A DNA stretch of 42,726 bases from a virus: positions 1 through 42,726 of the IMG/VR virus record IMGVR_UViG_3300021197_000071. One strand, 5' to 3'. Under the pieces are notes generated by a model. That model was not told the DNA's origin, did no database searches, and worked only from the letters and a program-made list of their open reading frames with translations. The position numbers were made by a program, and so were the translations under genes. Position 1 is the stretch's first letter, and every line of letters starts with the position of its first letter. Shown piece after piece: positions 6,371-14,992 of the stretch.

Positions 6371-7378
6371 ATGGGAATACCAAAGCAAGTTCAGAAACAG
6401 TCTGAGGAAGTACAAGAGTTGTATAAAGAGTTAAATGGCGAAACAGAAACAGCACAGGTTGAAAAGACCGAGGCTACTGAAGTACCTGTTGAACAGCCTA
6501 TAGAACAACCTTCCGACAGTGTAGAAGATCAGGCACCGAAGTCTGAGCCACAAGAGCAAGTGGAGTCAGACGCTCAACCAAAAGAGTCTTGGGAACAAAA
6601 GTACAAGACGCTACAAGGGATGTATAACGCCGATGTTCCGCGCCTAAACGCAAAGAACAGAGAAGTTAACGCCCGTGTTTCACAACTGGAACAGTTGCTA
6701 GGAACTATGCAGCAATCAGCCAAACCTGAAGAACCAGTATCTACAGATCCTTTGATCACAGATGCTGATATGAAAGAGTATGGTGATTCGATTGATGTTA
6801 TGAGACGAGCAGCTCGTGAAGAAGTTAATACCGCAAATGGGCGGATTGCACAGTTGGAGAAAACAATTCATCAGTTACAAGGAGTTGTGCCGCAAGTACA
6901 GCAAGTACAAGCACAGCAACAAGCTAGCAGTGAACAAGCGTTTTGGGCCGGACTTACCAATGAAGTATCTAATTGGCAAGATATTAATAACAATGCAGAC
7001 TTTCAGTCTTGGTTGTTATCTATCGATCCACTAACAGGTATTTCACGTCAAACATATCTGGAGGACGCACAAAAGAATCTAGATACAAAACGTGTGGCGA
7101 GTTTCTTTGCGGCTTGGGAAAAGGAATTTGGAGTACCCGAAACTGCTCGTGAGAACCGATCAAATACTAATTCACAGCTTGAGAAACAAGTTGCACCGGG
7201 ACGAGGACGTTCTAGTACATCTACAACTCAAGAGGCTAAGAATTATTCTCCTACAGACATCCAAAAGTTTTTTGAAGATGTTCGTAAAGGAAAATTTAAA
7301 GGTCGTGATGAAGAACGTGGTCGAATGGAAAGGGACATTTTCGCTGCACAGCGAGAAGGTCGAATCGTAACTGCTTAA
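6371..7378 (+). CDS. Capsid scaffolding protein
   Basis: The 335-residue protein should form the temporary core on which the capsid assembles. Evidence: location directly before the major capsid gene; an acidic, Glu/Gln/Pro-rich, low-complexity N-terminal third (about 15-75); a long coiled-coil region (about 85-185, including IAQLEKTIHQLQGVVPQVQQ); and a basic C-terminal helix-turn-helix-like tail (KGKFKGRDEERGRMERDIFA) of the type that binds coat protein. No protease motif is visible. The Shine-Dalgarno GGAG precedes ATG at 6371. Confidence 0.8.
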   Translation: MGIPKQVQKQSEEVQELYKELNGETETAQVEKTEATEVPVEQPIEQPSDSVEDQAPKSEPQEQVESDAQPKESWEQKYKTLQGMYNADVPRLNAKNREVNARVSQLEQLLGTMQQSAKPEEPVSTDPLITDADMKEYGDSIDVMRRAAREEVNTANGRIAQLEKTIHQLQGVVPQVQQVQAQQQASSEQAFWAGLTNEVSNWQDINNNADFQSWLLSIDPLTGISRQTYLEDAQKNLDTKRVASFFAAWEKEFGVPETARENRSNTNSQLEKQVAPGRGRSSTSTTQEAKNYSPTDIQKFFEDVRKGKFKGRDEERGRMERDIFAAQREGRIVTA

Positions 7379-7394
7379 TTAAAAGGAGGTCATA

Positions 7395-8306
7395 ATGGCT
7401 AAATTTGCAGTATCTCCGGGCCGCCCGGACTATAGCGGCAATTTCATTCCAGAAATCTGGAGTGGGAAGCTGATTGAGAATTTCTACGACGCTACGGTGT
7501 TGTCAGCGATCTCAAACACGGATTACGAAGGTGAAATCCGACAGATGGGTGATACGGTTAATATCCGTACTACACCAGAAATCACCATCAAAACGTATGT
7601 CAAGGGACAAACCCTTGCAGTCGAAAACCCTGATAAGGCTAAGATGCAACTAGTTATCGACAAAGGCGAATACTTCGCTTGTGTTGAAGATGACGTTGAT
7701 CAAGTACAGTCTGACATCGCATTGATGGATCAATGGTCTAAAGACGCTTCAGAGCGAATGAAGATTAAGATCGATCAAAGGGTTCTAACTGACATGTTGA
7801 CTGATGTACACGCTAGTAACAAAGGACAAACAGCAGGAGCAATCTCTGGTAACATCGATTTAGGTGTAGCAGGTACTCCAGAAGCGCTTACTAAGTCTAA
7901 TGTTATTGACTTGCTAATCAACATGGGGACGGTACTTGATGAAGCTAACTCACCTGAACAGGATAGATTTGTAATCATTCCTGCAAAGATGGCTGGTCTA
8001 ATCAAGCAATCTGATCTGAAAGACGCATCAATTACTGGTGATGGTTCTTCTCCTTTGAGAAATGGCCGTCTTGGTATGATTGATCGTTTCACTGTTTACG
8101 TTTCTCACAACCTAAAGAAAACTTCGGGTGGTGAGTTCAGTGTAATCGGTGGTCACAAAATGGGCTTTACGTTTGCATCTCAGATGACAAACATGGAGAC
8201 TATTAGATCAGAGACTACCTTTGGCAATATAATCCGTGGTTTACAAGTGTATGGCTATAAAGTTACTAAGCCAGAAGCTTTGGCAACCGCCATCGTAACG
8301 CTTTAA
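7395..8306 (+). CDS. Major capsid protein
   Basis: The 303-residue product is the probable HK97-fold shell protein. It follows the scaffold gene, has a near-perfect ribosome site (AAAAGGAGGT), and its codon use is more regular than its neighbours', consistent with very high expression. Features of this coat group: an N-terminal arm (SGKLIENFYDATVLSAISNT), the strand MGDTVNIRTTPEI (about 51-63), the basic/acidic helix around residues 100-135, the QDRFVIIPAKMAGLI strand-turn (about 192-206) and a C-terminal GLQVYGYKVTKPEALATAIV. No sign of a fused delta domain. Confidence 0.92.
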   Translation: MAKFAVSPGRPDYSGNFIPEIWSGKLIENFYDATVLSAISNTDYEGEIRQMGDTVNIRTTPEITIKTYVKGQTLAVENPDKAKMQLVIDKGEYFACVEDDVDQVQSDIALMDQWSKDASERMKIKIDQRVLTDMLTDVHASNKGQTAGAISGNIDLGVAGTPEALTKSNVIDLLINMGTVLDEANSPEQDRFVIIPAKMAGLIKQSDLKDASITGDGSSPLRNGRLGMIDRFTVYVSHNLKKTSGGEFSVIGGHKMGFTFASQMTNMETIRSETTFGNIIRGLQVYGYKVTKPEALATAIVTL

Positions 8307-8318
8307 GGAGGGTGAAAT

Positions 8319-8774
8319 ATGGCTACATATAATGATGGAACTGGTTACAATATGGGTACAGCTGCCGCGCACGTTGCTGCAGGCATCAATAAAGTATCTT
8401 CTGTAACCGTAGAGCTAAACTTCGCTACTATCACTACTGACAGAGCAGCAGCTGGTCTGACTGCTTTAGCAGGTACTGATATTCTTGAAGTTATCCGAAT
8501 CCCAGCAAAAACTTTGGTCACTAACGTGGCTCTAGAAGTTACTACTGCTGAGGGCGGAACACTAACAGTTGACGTTGGTGACGGCGATAATCCAGATGGT
8601 TATCTGGATGGTGTTAATGGTAATGCTACAGCAGCTTACCTTACTGTCGCTGGAACTGATGCCTTTGAAGCTGGTAAGTATTACACAGCCGCTGACACTA
8701 TTGACATTGTGCTAAACAATGCCGCTGATGCAGCAGTTATGAAACTTACAGCTGTAATGGTAGACTGTTCATAA
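8319..8774 (+). CDS. Probable capsid decoration or head protein
   Basis: A 151-residue protein rich in Ala, Thr, Gly and Val, with almost no Lys/Arg and the regular alternation of a beta-sandwich (TNVALEVTTAEGGTLTVDVG, then DTIDIVLNNAADAAVMKLTA). It lies 12 nt after the major capsid gene with its own AGGAGGG site, and before a terminator, so it belongs to the highly expressed capsid unit. Small beta-rich proteins in this position are commonly capsid-stabilising decoration proteins. Assignment is by position and composition only. Confidence 0.6.
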   Translation: MATYNDGTGYNMGTAAAHVAAGINKVSSVTVELNFATITTDRAAAGLTALAGTDILEVIRIPAKTLVTNVALEVTTAEGGTLTVDVGDGDNPDGYLDGVNGNATAAYLTVAGTDAFEAGKYYTAADTIDIVLNNAADAAVMKLTAVMVDCS

Positions 8775-8782
8775 TATTGATT

Positions 8783-8800
8783 GGGGGGCTTAGGCCCCCC
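8783..8800 (+). terminator. GC hairpin terminator after the capsid unit
   Basis: GGGGGGC (8783-8789) pairs perfectly with GCCCCCC (8794-8800) around the loop TTAG, followed by TCTCTAT. The U-tract is weak, so partial read-through into the next genes is likely. This would lower downstream expression relative to the capsid genes. Confidence 0.75.
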
Positions 8801-8818
8801 TCTCTATAGGAGTGTTGT

Positions 8819-9067
8819 ATGGCAAAACAAATTGATAAAGCGAAGATGGCTTGTAACAAACCGAAACGTCAGGTATCTGGTGGTAAGAAGTTTGTTGTTA
8901 AAGCATGTCAAAATGGTAAAGAAAAAGTAATTCGATTTGGCGATGCTAATATGACTATTAAAAAAGATCAGCCGGGAAGGCGAAAGAGTTTTAGAGCAAG
9001 ACATGGATGTGATTCACGACCACCATCTAAAATGACTGCTCGTTATTGGTCGTGTAAGAAGTGGTAA
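8819..9067 (+). CDS. Small basic Cys-containing protein (82 aa), marine phage/algal virus type
   Basis: A strongly basic 82-residue protein. Pattern: AKMACNKPKRQ near the start, then VVKACQNGKEKVIRFGD, KKDQPGRRKSFRARHGCDSR, and KMTARYWSCKKW at the end. I recall this arrangement (CNKP, KEKIIRFG, KRASFKARH, AYWxxKxxW) from small proteins common in cyanophages, other marine phages and large algal viruses, catalogued as a domain of unknown function; the exact Pfam name should be checked. Four Cys could bind a metal, and the charge suits DNA contact inside the virion. First gene of a three-gene basic cassette behind the capsid terminator. Confidence 0.75.
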   Translation: MAKQIDKAKMACNKPKRQVSGGKKFVVKACQNGKEKVIRFGDANMTIKKDQPGRRKSFRARHGCDSRPPSKMTARYWSCKKW

Positions 9068-9073
9068 TTTATT

Positions 9074-9259
9074 ATGGCAGCACCTAAAGCAAAATCAAAA
9101 AAAGACGCGTGTTACTATAAAGTAAAAGCTAGATATAGTGTTTGGCCTTCAGCATATGCTTCAGGAGCTTTGGCAAAATGTAGGAAGGTTGGAGCTGCTA
9201 ATTGGGGAAATTCTAAAAAGAAGAATACAAGTTCCTCAAAAAGTGGTAAAAGAGGTTAA
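9074..9259 (+). CDS. Small basic protein (61 aa), DUF5872-like cassette
   Basis: A 61-residue basic protein with the core KDACYYKVKARYSVWPSAYA followed by SGALAKCRKVGAANWG, then a Lys/Ser-rich tail. The 'KDACYxKVKxRY..WPSAYASGAL.KCRK.GA' signature is one I associate with a family of unknown function (DUF5872-type) shared by marine phages and giant algal viruses. Two Cys are conserved in the core. The start lies 6 nt after the previous stop, with no clear Shine-Dalgarno sequence, so coupled translation is likely. Probably a structural or DNA-binding minor protein; the function is unknown. Confidence 0.75.
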   Translation: MAAPKAKSKKDACYYKVKARYSVWPSAYASGALAKCRKVGAANWGNSKKKNTSSSKSGKRG

Positions 9260-9262
9260 CAA

Positions 9263-9505
9263 ATGGCAGTAAGAAAAACTGAGGAAGGAGCAAAGTTACA
9301 ACGTTGGTTTAAAGAAAAATGGGTAGATGTAAAAACAGGCAAGCCTTGCGGCAGACAACAGGGAGAGAAACGTGATTACCCTTATTGTCGCCCATCTAAA
9401 CGAGTATCAAAAGATACACCCAAGACCGCGTCGGAACTTACAGCTTCTGAAAAACGTTCTCGTACTGCTGCAAAGAAAAGTTCTAAGAAAGTAAAACGGG
9501 TATAG
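9263..9505 (+). CDS. Small basic protein (80 aa), DUF5872-like
   Basis: An 80-residue basic protein with RWFKEKWVDVKTGKPCGRQQ, then KRDYPYCRPSKRVSKDTPKT, then a Glu/Lys/Arg-rich tail (ELTASEKRSRTAAKKS). The 'WFKEKWVDVxTGKPCGR...YPYCRPSKRV..TP' pattern is distinctive and, as I recall, occurs both in marine phages and in large eukaryotic DNA viruses, alone or fused to the KDACY module seen in the preceding gene. It sits 3 nt after that gene. The repeated C..C spacing hints at metal or nucleic-acid binding. No enzyme motif. Confidence 0.75.
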   Translation: MAVRKTEEGAKLQRWFKEKWVDVKTGKPCGRQQGEKRDYPYCRPSKRVSKDTPKTASELTASEKRSRTAAKKSSKKVKRV

Positions 9506-9514
9506 GAGGATACA

Positions 9515-9826
9515 ATGATTAGATGGCTTAGAAATACAAAAGACGGTGAGATTTATGAGTGGGATGAAATTCTTGCTGAGAATCCATTGACTGAAGAAGT
9601 TACTGAGGAACAGGCGTTCCCAGAAAAATTTTTAGATAAGAAAAAGAAAAATCGCAAAGCTAAAGTAAATTTGGAAACTGAAGTCCCTGAAGTAGGTGAC
9701 GATACTCCAGAAGAATTAGCTGAAGAAGCAACAAGAGGTTTAGAGCGAGCTAGGAATGATAAAGGTCATTATGTAAAAGACGATCCTACTACGCCTCAAA
9801 ACGAAGCATGGGTTAAGAAAAAATGA
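9515..9826 (+). CDS. Hypothetical acidic protein (103 aa)
   Basis: A 103-residue charged protein: N-terminal MIRWLRNTKDGEIYEWDEIL, an acidic stretch, a basic patch KKKKNRKAKV at about residues 43-52, then an acidic helix EELAEEATRGLERARNDKGH. It has a good AGGAGG site. The C-terminus overlaps the next start by 4 nt (ATGA). It lies between the basic cassette and the first adaptor gene. Not recognised; possibly a minor head component. Confidence 0.65.
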   Translation: MIRWLRNTKDGEIYEWDEILAENPLTEEVTEEQAFPEKFLDKKKKNRKAKVNLETEVPEVGDDTPEELAEEATRGLERARNDKGHYVKDDPTTPQNEAWVKKK

Positions 9827-10467
9827 TACTAAACGATGTTGTTACAGAAGTAAGAAGAATAGTACAGGACACTAACACCCCTCAAAGGTATTCTGATACT
9901 GTACTTATAGGGTTTGCTAACCAAGCACTTAAACGTATTGCTGTGTTACGTCCTGATCTTTTTGCTTTTATTGGCGACATCACTAATACTGCAGATACTG
10001 TAGTACAATCTATGCCTTCTGATTCTATCCGTTTAATTGAAATATATAATGTAAAAGATGGTAACGGTATTACAGAAACAAATAGAGAATCATTAAATCA
10101 AGCTTATCCTTCTTGGATGAATGATGCAGCTGCTCCAGCTGTTAATTTTATGCGTCATACAAGAAATGCTAATAAATTTTTTATATATCCGAAAGCTCCT
10201 TCAGGCCAAGTTCTTATAGGAGAATATGCACAAACACCTCCAACATACGATGGAACAACTACAGTAGCTCTTTTACCTGATGCTTATTTTCCTGTCGTGG
10301 TTGATGCTACAGTGTTTATTACTGAGTCTGTTGATAACGAGCATGTTAATTCTAAACGTGCACAAATATTCCAACAGTCATTTACGCAGTCTCTTGGTGT
10401 AGCTGCTCAAAGTAGAGAAGTAACAGATACTGAGAGAGGCGGATTAGATGAGGAGGATGTAACATAA
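9823..10467 (+). CDS. Head-tail adaptor-like protein (214 aa)
   Basis: This 214-residue protein resembles the adaptor/connector proteins below portals: an N-terminal helical pair (DVVTEVRRIVQDTNTPQRYS then VLIGFANQALKRIAVLRPDL) as in gp6-type head completion proteins, then a beta-rich part with FFIYPKAPSGQVLIGEY and a C-terminal helix. I recall the family as a phage domain of unknown function (DUF6682-type) placed next to a second similar gene, as here. It should bridge the portal and the tail nozzle. It overlaps the next gene by 1 nt (TAATG). Confidence 0.7.
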   Translation: MILNDVVTEVRRIVQDTNTPQRYSDTVLIGFANQALKRIAVLRPDLFAFIGDITNTADTVVQSMPSDSIRLIEIYNVKDGNGITETNRESLNQAYPSWMNDAAAPAVNFMRHTRNANKFFIYPKAPSGQVLIGEYAQTPPTYDGTTTVALLPDAYFPVVVDATVFITESVDNEHVNSKRAQIFQQSFTQSLGVAAQSREVTDTERGGLDEEDVT

Positions 10468-11120
10468 TGGCTGACAGAACTTATTTAGATATAGTAAACA
10501 GATTGTCTCCTAGCGTACCGGGTTGTCCTACACCAGTTGTAGAACAGTATGTTCGTGATGCAGCAATCGAAGCGTGTGAAAAAACATTAGCATATCGATA
10601 TGAGCAACCTAAAATAAGGTTAGTTCCCGGTGGTCATGATTATCAATATGATACACCTAGTGAAACTGAGGTACATGCAGTATTAACTGCTACAGTTAAT
10701 GAAAGCAGGTTAACTCCTGTAACACTAGAACAATTATTTGATATGTATCCTAAGTGGCCTAATCAATCTACTGATGAACAAGCGGAACCTAGGTTCTTAA
10801 CACAGTTAGATCCTGATCATTTTTCTCTAGCACCAGTTCCGGATAATTCCGTGACATATGATGTTAGAATGATATTGTGTCTTAAACCATTAAGAACATC
10901 TACTAAAATGGATAAAACAGTTCTTGATGAATTAGAAAATGTAATTATGCACGGAGCACTTCAACATCTATTAGTTTTACCTGATAGATCATGGAGTGAT
11001 AGAGAGCTAGCTACTTATCATGCTAAGCAGTTTGTTATGAAGACTGCAGAACGTAGAGCTAGAACTAATCTCGGTGCTTCAAAAGCATCTATGCGTGTGC
11101 AGATGCAAAAGTTTGGGTGA
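10467..11120 (+). CDS. Second adaptor-like protein (217 aa), tail tubular A-like position
   Basis: A 217-residue protein starting MADRTYLDIVNRLSPSVPGC, with an N-terminal helical pair (VVEQYVRDAAIEACEKTLAY), a central beta region (RLVPGGHDYQYDTPSETEVH) and a C-terminal helix with WSDRELATYHAKQFVMKTAE. The layout parallels the preceding protein and fits a connector of the gp4/gp11 or tail-tube A type. The two genes are translationally coupled and are followed by fibre-type genes. No membrane or enzymatic motifs. Confidence 0.6.
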   Translation: MADRTYLDIVNRLSPSVPGCPTPVVEQYVRDAAIEACEKTLAYRYEQPKIRLVPGGHDYQYDTPSETEVHAVLTATVNESRLTPVTLEQLFDMYPKWPNQSTDEQAEPRFLTQLDPDHFSLAPVPDNSVTYDVRMILCLKPLRTSTKMDKTVLDELENVIMHGALQHLLVLPDRSWSDRELATYHAKQFVMKTAERRARTNLGASKASMRVQMQKFG

Positions 11121-11128
11121 GGTAAATT

Positions 11129-11461
11129 ATGGCTGATACAATAAAATTAGTAAAGGGAGATGAGTTACCACAGATTACACTTACACTTACTGACGACGTA
11201 GCCAATGCTGCTTTAGATTTATCTGGTGCTAATACGGTTGTAACAATTAAGTTTAAACTTAAAGGTGGTACATCTACCTTATCTACAATTAATACTAATA
11301 AAGTTACTAATGGTTCTGACGGTAAAGTGTTGTTTAATTTTGCTGGTGGTGTACTTGATGTTGATCCCGGTGAGTATGAAGGTGAGATTGTTGTTAATTT
11401 TAACGGAAGTGTACAAACAGTTTACGATACATTAAATTTTAGAGTACGGGATAATTTCTAA
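11129..11461 (+). CDS. Beta-sandwich fibre/baseplate-type protein (110 aa)
   Basis: A 110-residue beta-rich protein with LVKGDELPQITLTLTDDVAN at the start and the Ig-like pattern DVDPGEYEGEIVVNFNGSVQ then YDTLNFRVRDNF at the end. This resembles the N-terminal domain of BppU-type baseplate proteins, which attach fibres. It stands at the head of the adhesin block and overlaps the next gene by 1 nt. Probably a fibre attachment or tail-associated protein. Confidence 0.55.
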   Translation: MADTIKLVKGDELPQITLTLTDDVANAALDLSGANTVVTIKFKLKGGTSTLSTINTNKVTNGSDGKVLFNFAGGVLDVDPGEYEGEIVVNFNGSVQTVYDTLNFRVRDNF

Positions 11462-12933
11462 TGGCTAACGTTAGTGTATCTAACATTACACTATCAGCTA
11501 TTGTTTCTGTAACAGTTAGCGTAGCTAGTTATAGTGCTTCTGTTTCTTACACTGATGTTGTTTATTCTGCTAACAACGCTTTAGTATCTTACAACTATGA
11601 ACTTATTGAGACACGTCCGTTACCATCTGTATCGGTGTCAGTGTCTGAATTAATTTCTAAAGAGGCAAATAAAAGTCCAAGCGATGATATAACACTTTCA
11701 GATTCTGACCCAACTCTTAATATTCAATTAAATAAAACAGACTCAGTTACTATGGTTGAGTCTCGTGTAAAAGTATTTACAGACTTTATAGATTTTGATC
11801 CTACAGATGATGATGTAGATGCAACACCAGTTACAATGACTGAATCATCAGCTAAGACTTTAACTATAGGTGAGCTATCAGATAATGATGATGTAACAGC
11901 TTCTGAGTCTATTGTAAAAGCACCTAGCAAACCGGGAATTACAGCTTCGGTATCTACGTCAGAAAACATAAACAATTTTAATATTGGTAAAAATCCTAGC
12001 GACACAGCAACAACTTCTGAAGTGATTAACCGTTTTGATGTGACAACTGTATTAGACGACACAGTTACAATCACAGAATCTACAGCTAAAAACTTTACAC
12101 AACCTAATTCTGATTCTGTATCAGCTGTACAATCTAATATAAAAGCATTTACTTCAAATATAGATTTTGATTTATCAGATGCTGATGTAGACCCTGATCC
12201 TGTTACAGCTTCAGAACAAATAAATAGTTTTGGTATTACAAAAGGTCTATCTGATACACCTACTATTACAGAAGCTACAGCTAAAAACTTTACTCATGGT
12301 GGTTTTAGTGATACTGCATCACCAGTAGAATCAGCAGCATTTATTGTAACTATACCGAGTGTGACAGATAGTCTCACTGCAGTAGAAGGTATTAAATTAG
12401 AACCATCCAAACCATTTGGTCATTCAGTTTCTGCCTCAGAATCTATTTCTCTTGATTCTAGACCTGTGTTTTCACACGCTGTATCAGCTACTGAAAGTAT
12501 TAACACTTCACTTATATTAGGAGAGTCAGATTTCTTATATCCAAGTAATGCGTACATAGTTGACACTGATAAAGACTCGTCAAGTTTACGCGGTTATCAC
12601 AGAGGATTTAGTGAAACGGCAAGTTATTTTGTTCAAGATCAATATAGATTTAGGCGTACAGACTTTACTGGTAGGTTAGGCCAAGATGATAGTTTATTTA
12701 ATTCAACAGTATTATTTGAACCATCTCAAGATGGTAGCGCAAGAAGTGAAGCTGTTGGAATAATAGGTTCGTCAGGTTTAGTAAATATGGCTCGAATTAA
12801 TGGGGATACAATAACTTACGGAGAAATAACAAATGCTGGACTACTAATCAATTTCATGTATACTGATACGGAAGACACTACATTAGGCGGACATTACTTT
12901 AATGAAACTCCGTTAAGTGCAGGAGCTTATTAA
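11461..12933 (+). CDS. Ser/Thr-rich repetitive fibre-like protein (490 aa)
   Basis: A 490-residue protein, very rich in Ser, Thr, Val and Asp, built from degenerate repeats of about 25-40 residues with the core 'D.VT.xES.xK.FT'. A longer unit recurs: IDFDPTDDDVDATPVT (about 110) and IDFDLSDADVDPDPVT (about 234). At DNA level ACAGCTAAAAACTTTAC occurs at 12082-12098 and 12277-12293. The last 130 residues are not repetitive (SDFLYPSNAYIVDTDKDSSS onwards) and may be a distinct tip domain. Its place among fibre genes and its composition suggest an elongated virion fibre or shaft. No signal peptide, so the similarity to secreted adhesins is one of composition only. Confidence 0.6.
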   Translation: MANVSVSNITLSAIVSVTVSVASYSASVSYTDVVYSANNALVSYNYELIETRPLPSVSVSVSELISKEANKSPSDDITLSDSDPTLNIQLNKTDSVTMVESRVKVFTDFIDFDPTDDDVDATPVTMTESSAKTLTIGELSDNDDVTASESIVKAPSKPGITASVSTSENINNFNIGKNPSDTATTSEVINRFDVTTVLDDTVTITESTAKNFTQPNSDSVSAVQSNIKAFTSNIDFDLSDADVDPDPVTASEQINSFGITKGLSDTPTITEATAKNFTHGGFSDTASPVESAAFIVTIPSVTDSLTAVEGIKLEPSKPFGHSVSASESISLDSRPVFSHAVSATESINTSLILGESDFLYPSNAYIVDTDKDSSSLRGYHRGFSETASYFVQDQYRFRRTDFTGRLGQDDSLFNSTVLFEPSQDGSARSEAVGIIGSSGLVNMARINGDTITYGEITNAGLLINFMYTDTEDTTLGGHYFNETPLSAGAY

Positions 12934-12950
12934 TATAAGGAGATGGAAAT

Positions 12951-13388
12951 ATGATAAATGATACTATCAAAGTAACAGGTGAGCTAAAGCTTACACTTAC
13001 TAATCCAGATGGTAACACACATGAAACGGTTATACCAAACATTGTTGTTACTGATGGTAAAGAATATATTGCGTCACGAATGAAAGACGCATCAGCTACA
13101 GCTATGAGTCACATGGCTATCGGTACTGGCAGCACTGCTGCAGCCGCTGGTGATGCAGCTCTTGGAACTGAAGCTGGTCGAGTAGCTCTTACATCAACTA
13201 CTGTAACAAGTAATGCTGTTGCTTATGTAGCAACATTTCCTGCTGGTACAGGTACAGGTGCAATAGCTGAAGCCGGAATATTAAACGCAAGTTCAAATGG
13301 TACACTCCTGTGTAGGACTGTCTTCTCAGTAATTAACAAAGGAGCCGCAGACACATTAGGTATTACTTGGACTGTAACTGTTAACTAA
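12951..13388 (+). CDS. Tail fibre-associated protein (145 aa)
   Basis: A 145-residue protein with KVTGELKLTLTNPDGNTHET, then VVTDGKEYIASRMKD, MAIGTGSTAAAAGDAALGTE, and EAGILNASSNGTLLCRTVFS near the C-terminus. I recognise this as a recurrent small phage tail-fibre-region protein ('GKEYIASRM... MAIGTG... EAGI... LLCRTVF'), usually annotated as hypothetical or tail fibre. It has a good AAGGAGAT site and sits immediately before the first glycine-rich adhesin. Probably a fibre linker or trimeric beta protein. Confidence 0.65.
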   Translation: MINDTIKVTGELKLTLTNPDGNTHETVIPNIVVTDGKEYIASRMKDASATAMSHMAIGTGSTAAAAGDAALGTEAGRVALTSTTVTSNAVAYVATFPAGTGTGAIAEAGILNASSNGTLLCRTVFSVINKGAADTLGITWTVTVN

Positions 13389-13399
13389 GGAGTTACACA

Positions 13400-14992
13400 A
13401 TGGGCATCAAGTTTACAAATAATGGTCATTCGACCTTAGCGTCTAGCATTAATACTAGCGCAACTAGTATTACTGTTGCAAGTGGTCACGGAGCGCGTTT
13501 TCCATCTCTTAGCACTGGTGATTATTTTTATGCTACTTTAATTGATGCCTCAAACAATCTTGAAATTGTAAAAGTAACTGCGCGTTCTTCTGATGTTTTA
13601 ACAGTAACTAGAGCACAAGATAACACATCTGCTAGAGCTTATGGAGCAGGCGATAGAATTGAACTAAGAGTAACTGCTGCTGTCCTTGGTGAAGTAACTG
13701 ATATTTATAATAGTGTTACTGCTGAAACAGGATATTTTGCATTACCTTCTGGTACAACAGCTCAACGACCCGGTTCTGCACAATCAGGCTGGTCAAGATT
13801 TAACAGCACTACAGGATCACTAGAATTTTTTGATGGTACTTCTTGGATTGCTACTAATTTAATTCCTACAATATCCGCAATTAGCGGTAACTTATATCCC
13901 GGTCTTACAACGACTATAACGTTAACTGTAACTAATGGAACAGATACACTTGATGTAAAAATACTAGAAGGAAGTACCCTACATGCTACAGTTGAAGATG
14001 TAACTAACAGCTCTGGTACAGTTAGTGTTGTAATACCTTCTGCTGCATTTAATAATTTTAGCGGAGGTGATACAATAACTTTTAGTGTTTTAAATTCAGA
14101 TGGTACTCCTTCTTCTAATACTCAAAATTTAACTGTTACTGCTTTACCTTCTGGCGGTACTATATCTACTTATACTCTTAGTGGTCAACTTTATAGAGTA
14201 CACACATTTAACTCATCTGGTACTTTTACAAATACTGCAACCCGTAATGCTAGAATACTTATGATAGCTGGCGGGGGATCTACAGCTGGTGCTCAAGGTG
14301 CTGCAGGTGGTACAGGTGGTGGAGGAGCAGGCGGTCTTGTTTATTATAAAGACCAGTCCATAACTCAGAAAAACTACACAGTCAGTATTGGCGCAGGAGG
14401 TACATCAACATCAAGTGATGATAGTGGTGCTCGAACTGGTAATAATACGACTATGACAGATATGACTACTGCCGTTGGTGGAGGTAAATCTTTTCAAGGC
14501 ACCGATGGCGATGGAGCAAGCAGAAATGGTGGCTCTGGCGGTGGTGCAGGTTTCGGTAGTAATCAACCTTACACCGGAATAGGCTCCGGTACTACTAACC
14601 AAGGTAATAATGGCGGCGCAGGAAGTTCAAGTAATAGTGGAACAGGTGGCGGCGGAGGAGGAGCCGGAGAAGCTGGAAGTACAGATGGTACAGGTCAAGG
14701 TGGAGACGGAGTACAAGAAGGTTCAAGCTCTGTATATAATTTTAACGGAGGTGGTAATACCACATTCCAAGTAAACGGCACTAGTGATTACTACGCTGGA
14801 GGCGGCGGCGCTGGTTCTATAGGTGCTGATGGTATTGCAGGCGGCCAAGGCGGCGGAGGAAACGGTGACATTAGTACAAATAGTAACCACGGAACTGCTA
14901 ATACAGGTGGCGGCGGAGGCGGTTGCGCAACCCAAGCTGGTACAGGCGGTAACGGGGGTTCCGGTAAAGTTTGTATAAGTTACGCAATATAG
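13400..14992 (+). CDS. Glycine-rich tail fibre/adhesin, copy 1 (530 aa)
   Basis: The 530-residue protein has three parts. Residues about 1-100 form a conserved module (KFTNNGHSTLASSINTSATS, later RAQDNTSARAYGAGDRIELR). The middle is beta-rich. From about residue 290 to the end are runs of Gly with Ser, Asn and Ala (for example GGTGGGGAGG, GGGGGGAGEAG, GGGGGGC). The N-terminal module recurs in the 15306 gene, which also ends in a Gly-rich tip. Such poly-Gly tips resemble the polyglycine-II sandwich of gp38-type adhesins of T-even-like phages. The likely role is receptor binding. Opposite-strand reading frames within the Gly region are shadows. Confidence 0.75.
   Translation: MGIKFTNNGHSTLASSINTSATSITVASGHGARFPSLSTGDYFYATLIDASNNLEIVKVTARSSDVLTVTRAQDNTSARAYGAGDRIELRVTAAVLGEVTDIYNSVTAETGYFALPSGTTAQRPGSAQSGWSRFNSTTGSLEFFDGTSWIATNLIPTISAISGNLYPGLTTTITLTVTNGTDTLDVKILEGSTLHATVEDVTNSSGTVSVVIPSAAFNNFSGGDTITFSVLNSDGTPSSNTQNLTVTALPSGGTISTYTLSGQLYRVHTFNSSGTFTNTATRNARILMIAGGGSTAGAQGAAGGTGGGGAGGLVYYKDQSITQKNYTVSIGAGGTSTSSDDSGARTGNNTTMTDMTTAVGGGKSFQGTDGDGASRNGGSGGGAGFGSNQPYTGIGSGTTNQGNNGGAGSSSNSGTGGGGGGAGEAGSTDGTGQGGDGVQEGSSSVYNFNGGGNTTFQVNGTSDYYAGGGGAGSIGADGIAGGQGGGGNGDISTNSNHGTANTGGGGGGCATQAGTGGNGGSGKVCISYAI

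Noticed and set aside
11461-12933. CRISPR-like array
   Set aside because: The repeats are degenerate, in-frame and coding, with irregular spacing. There are no constant repeats with unique spacers.
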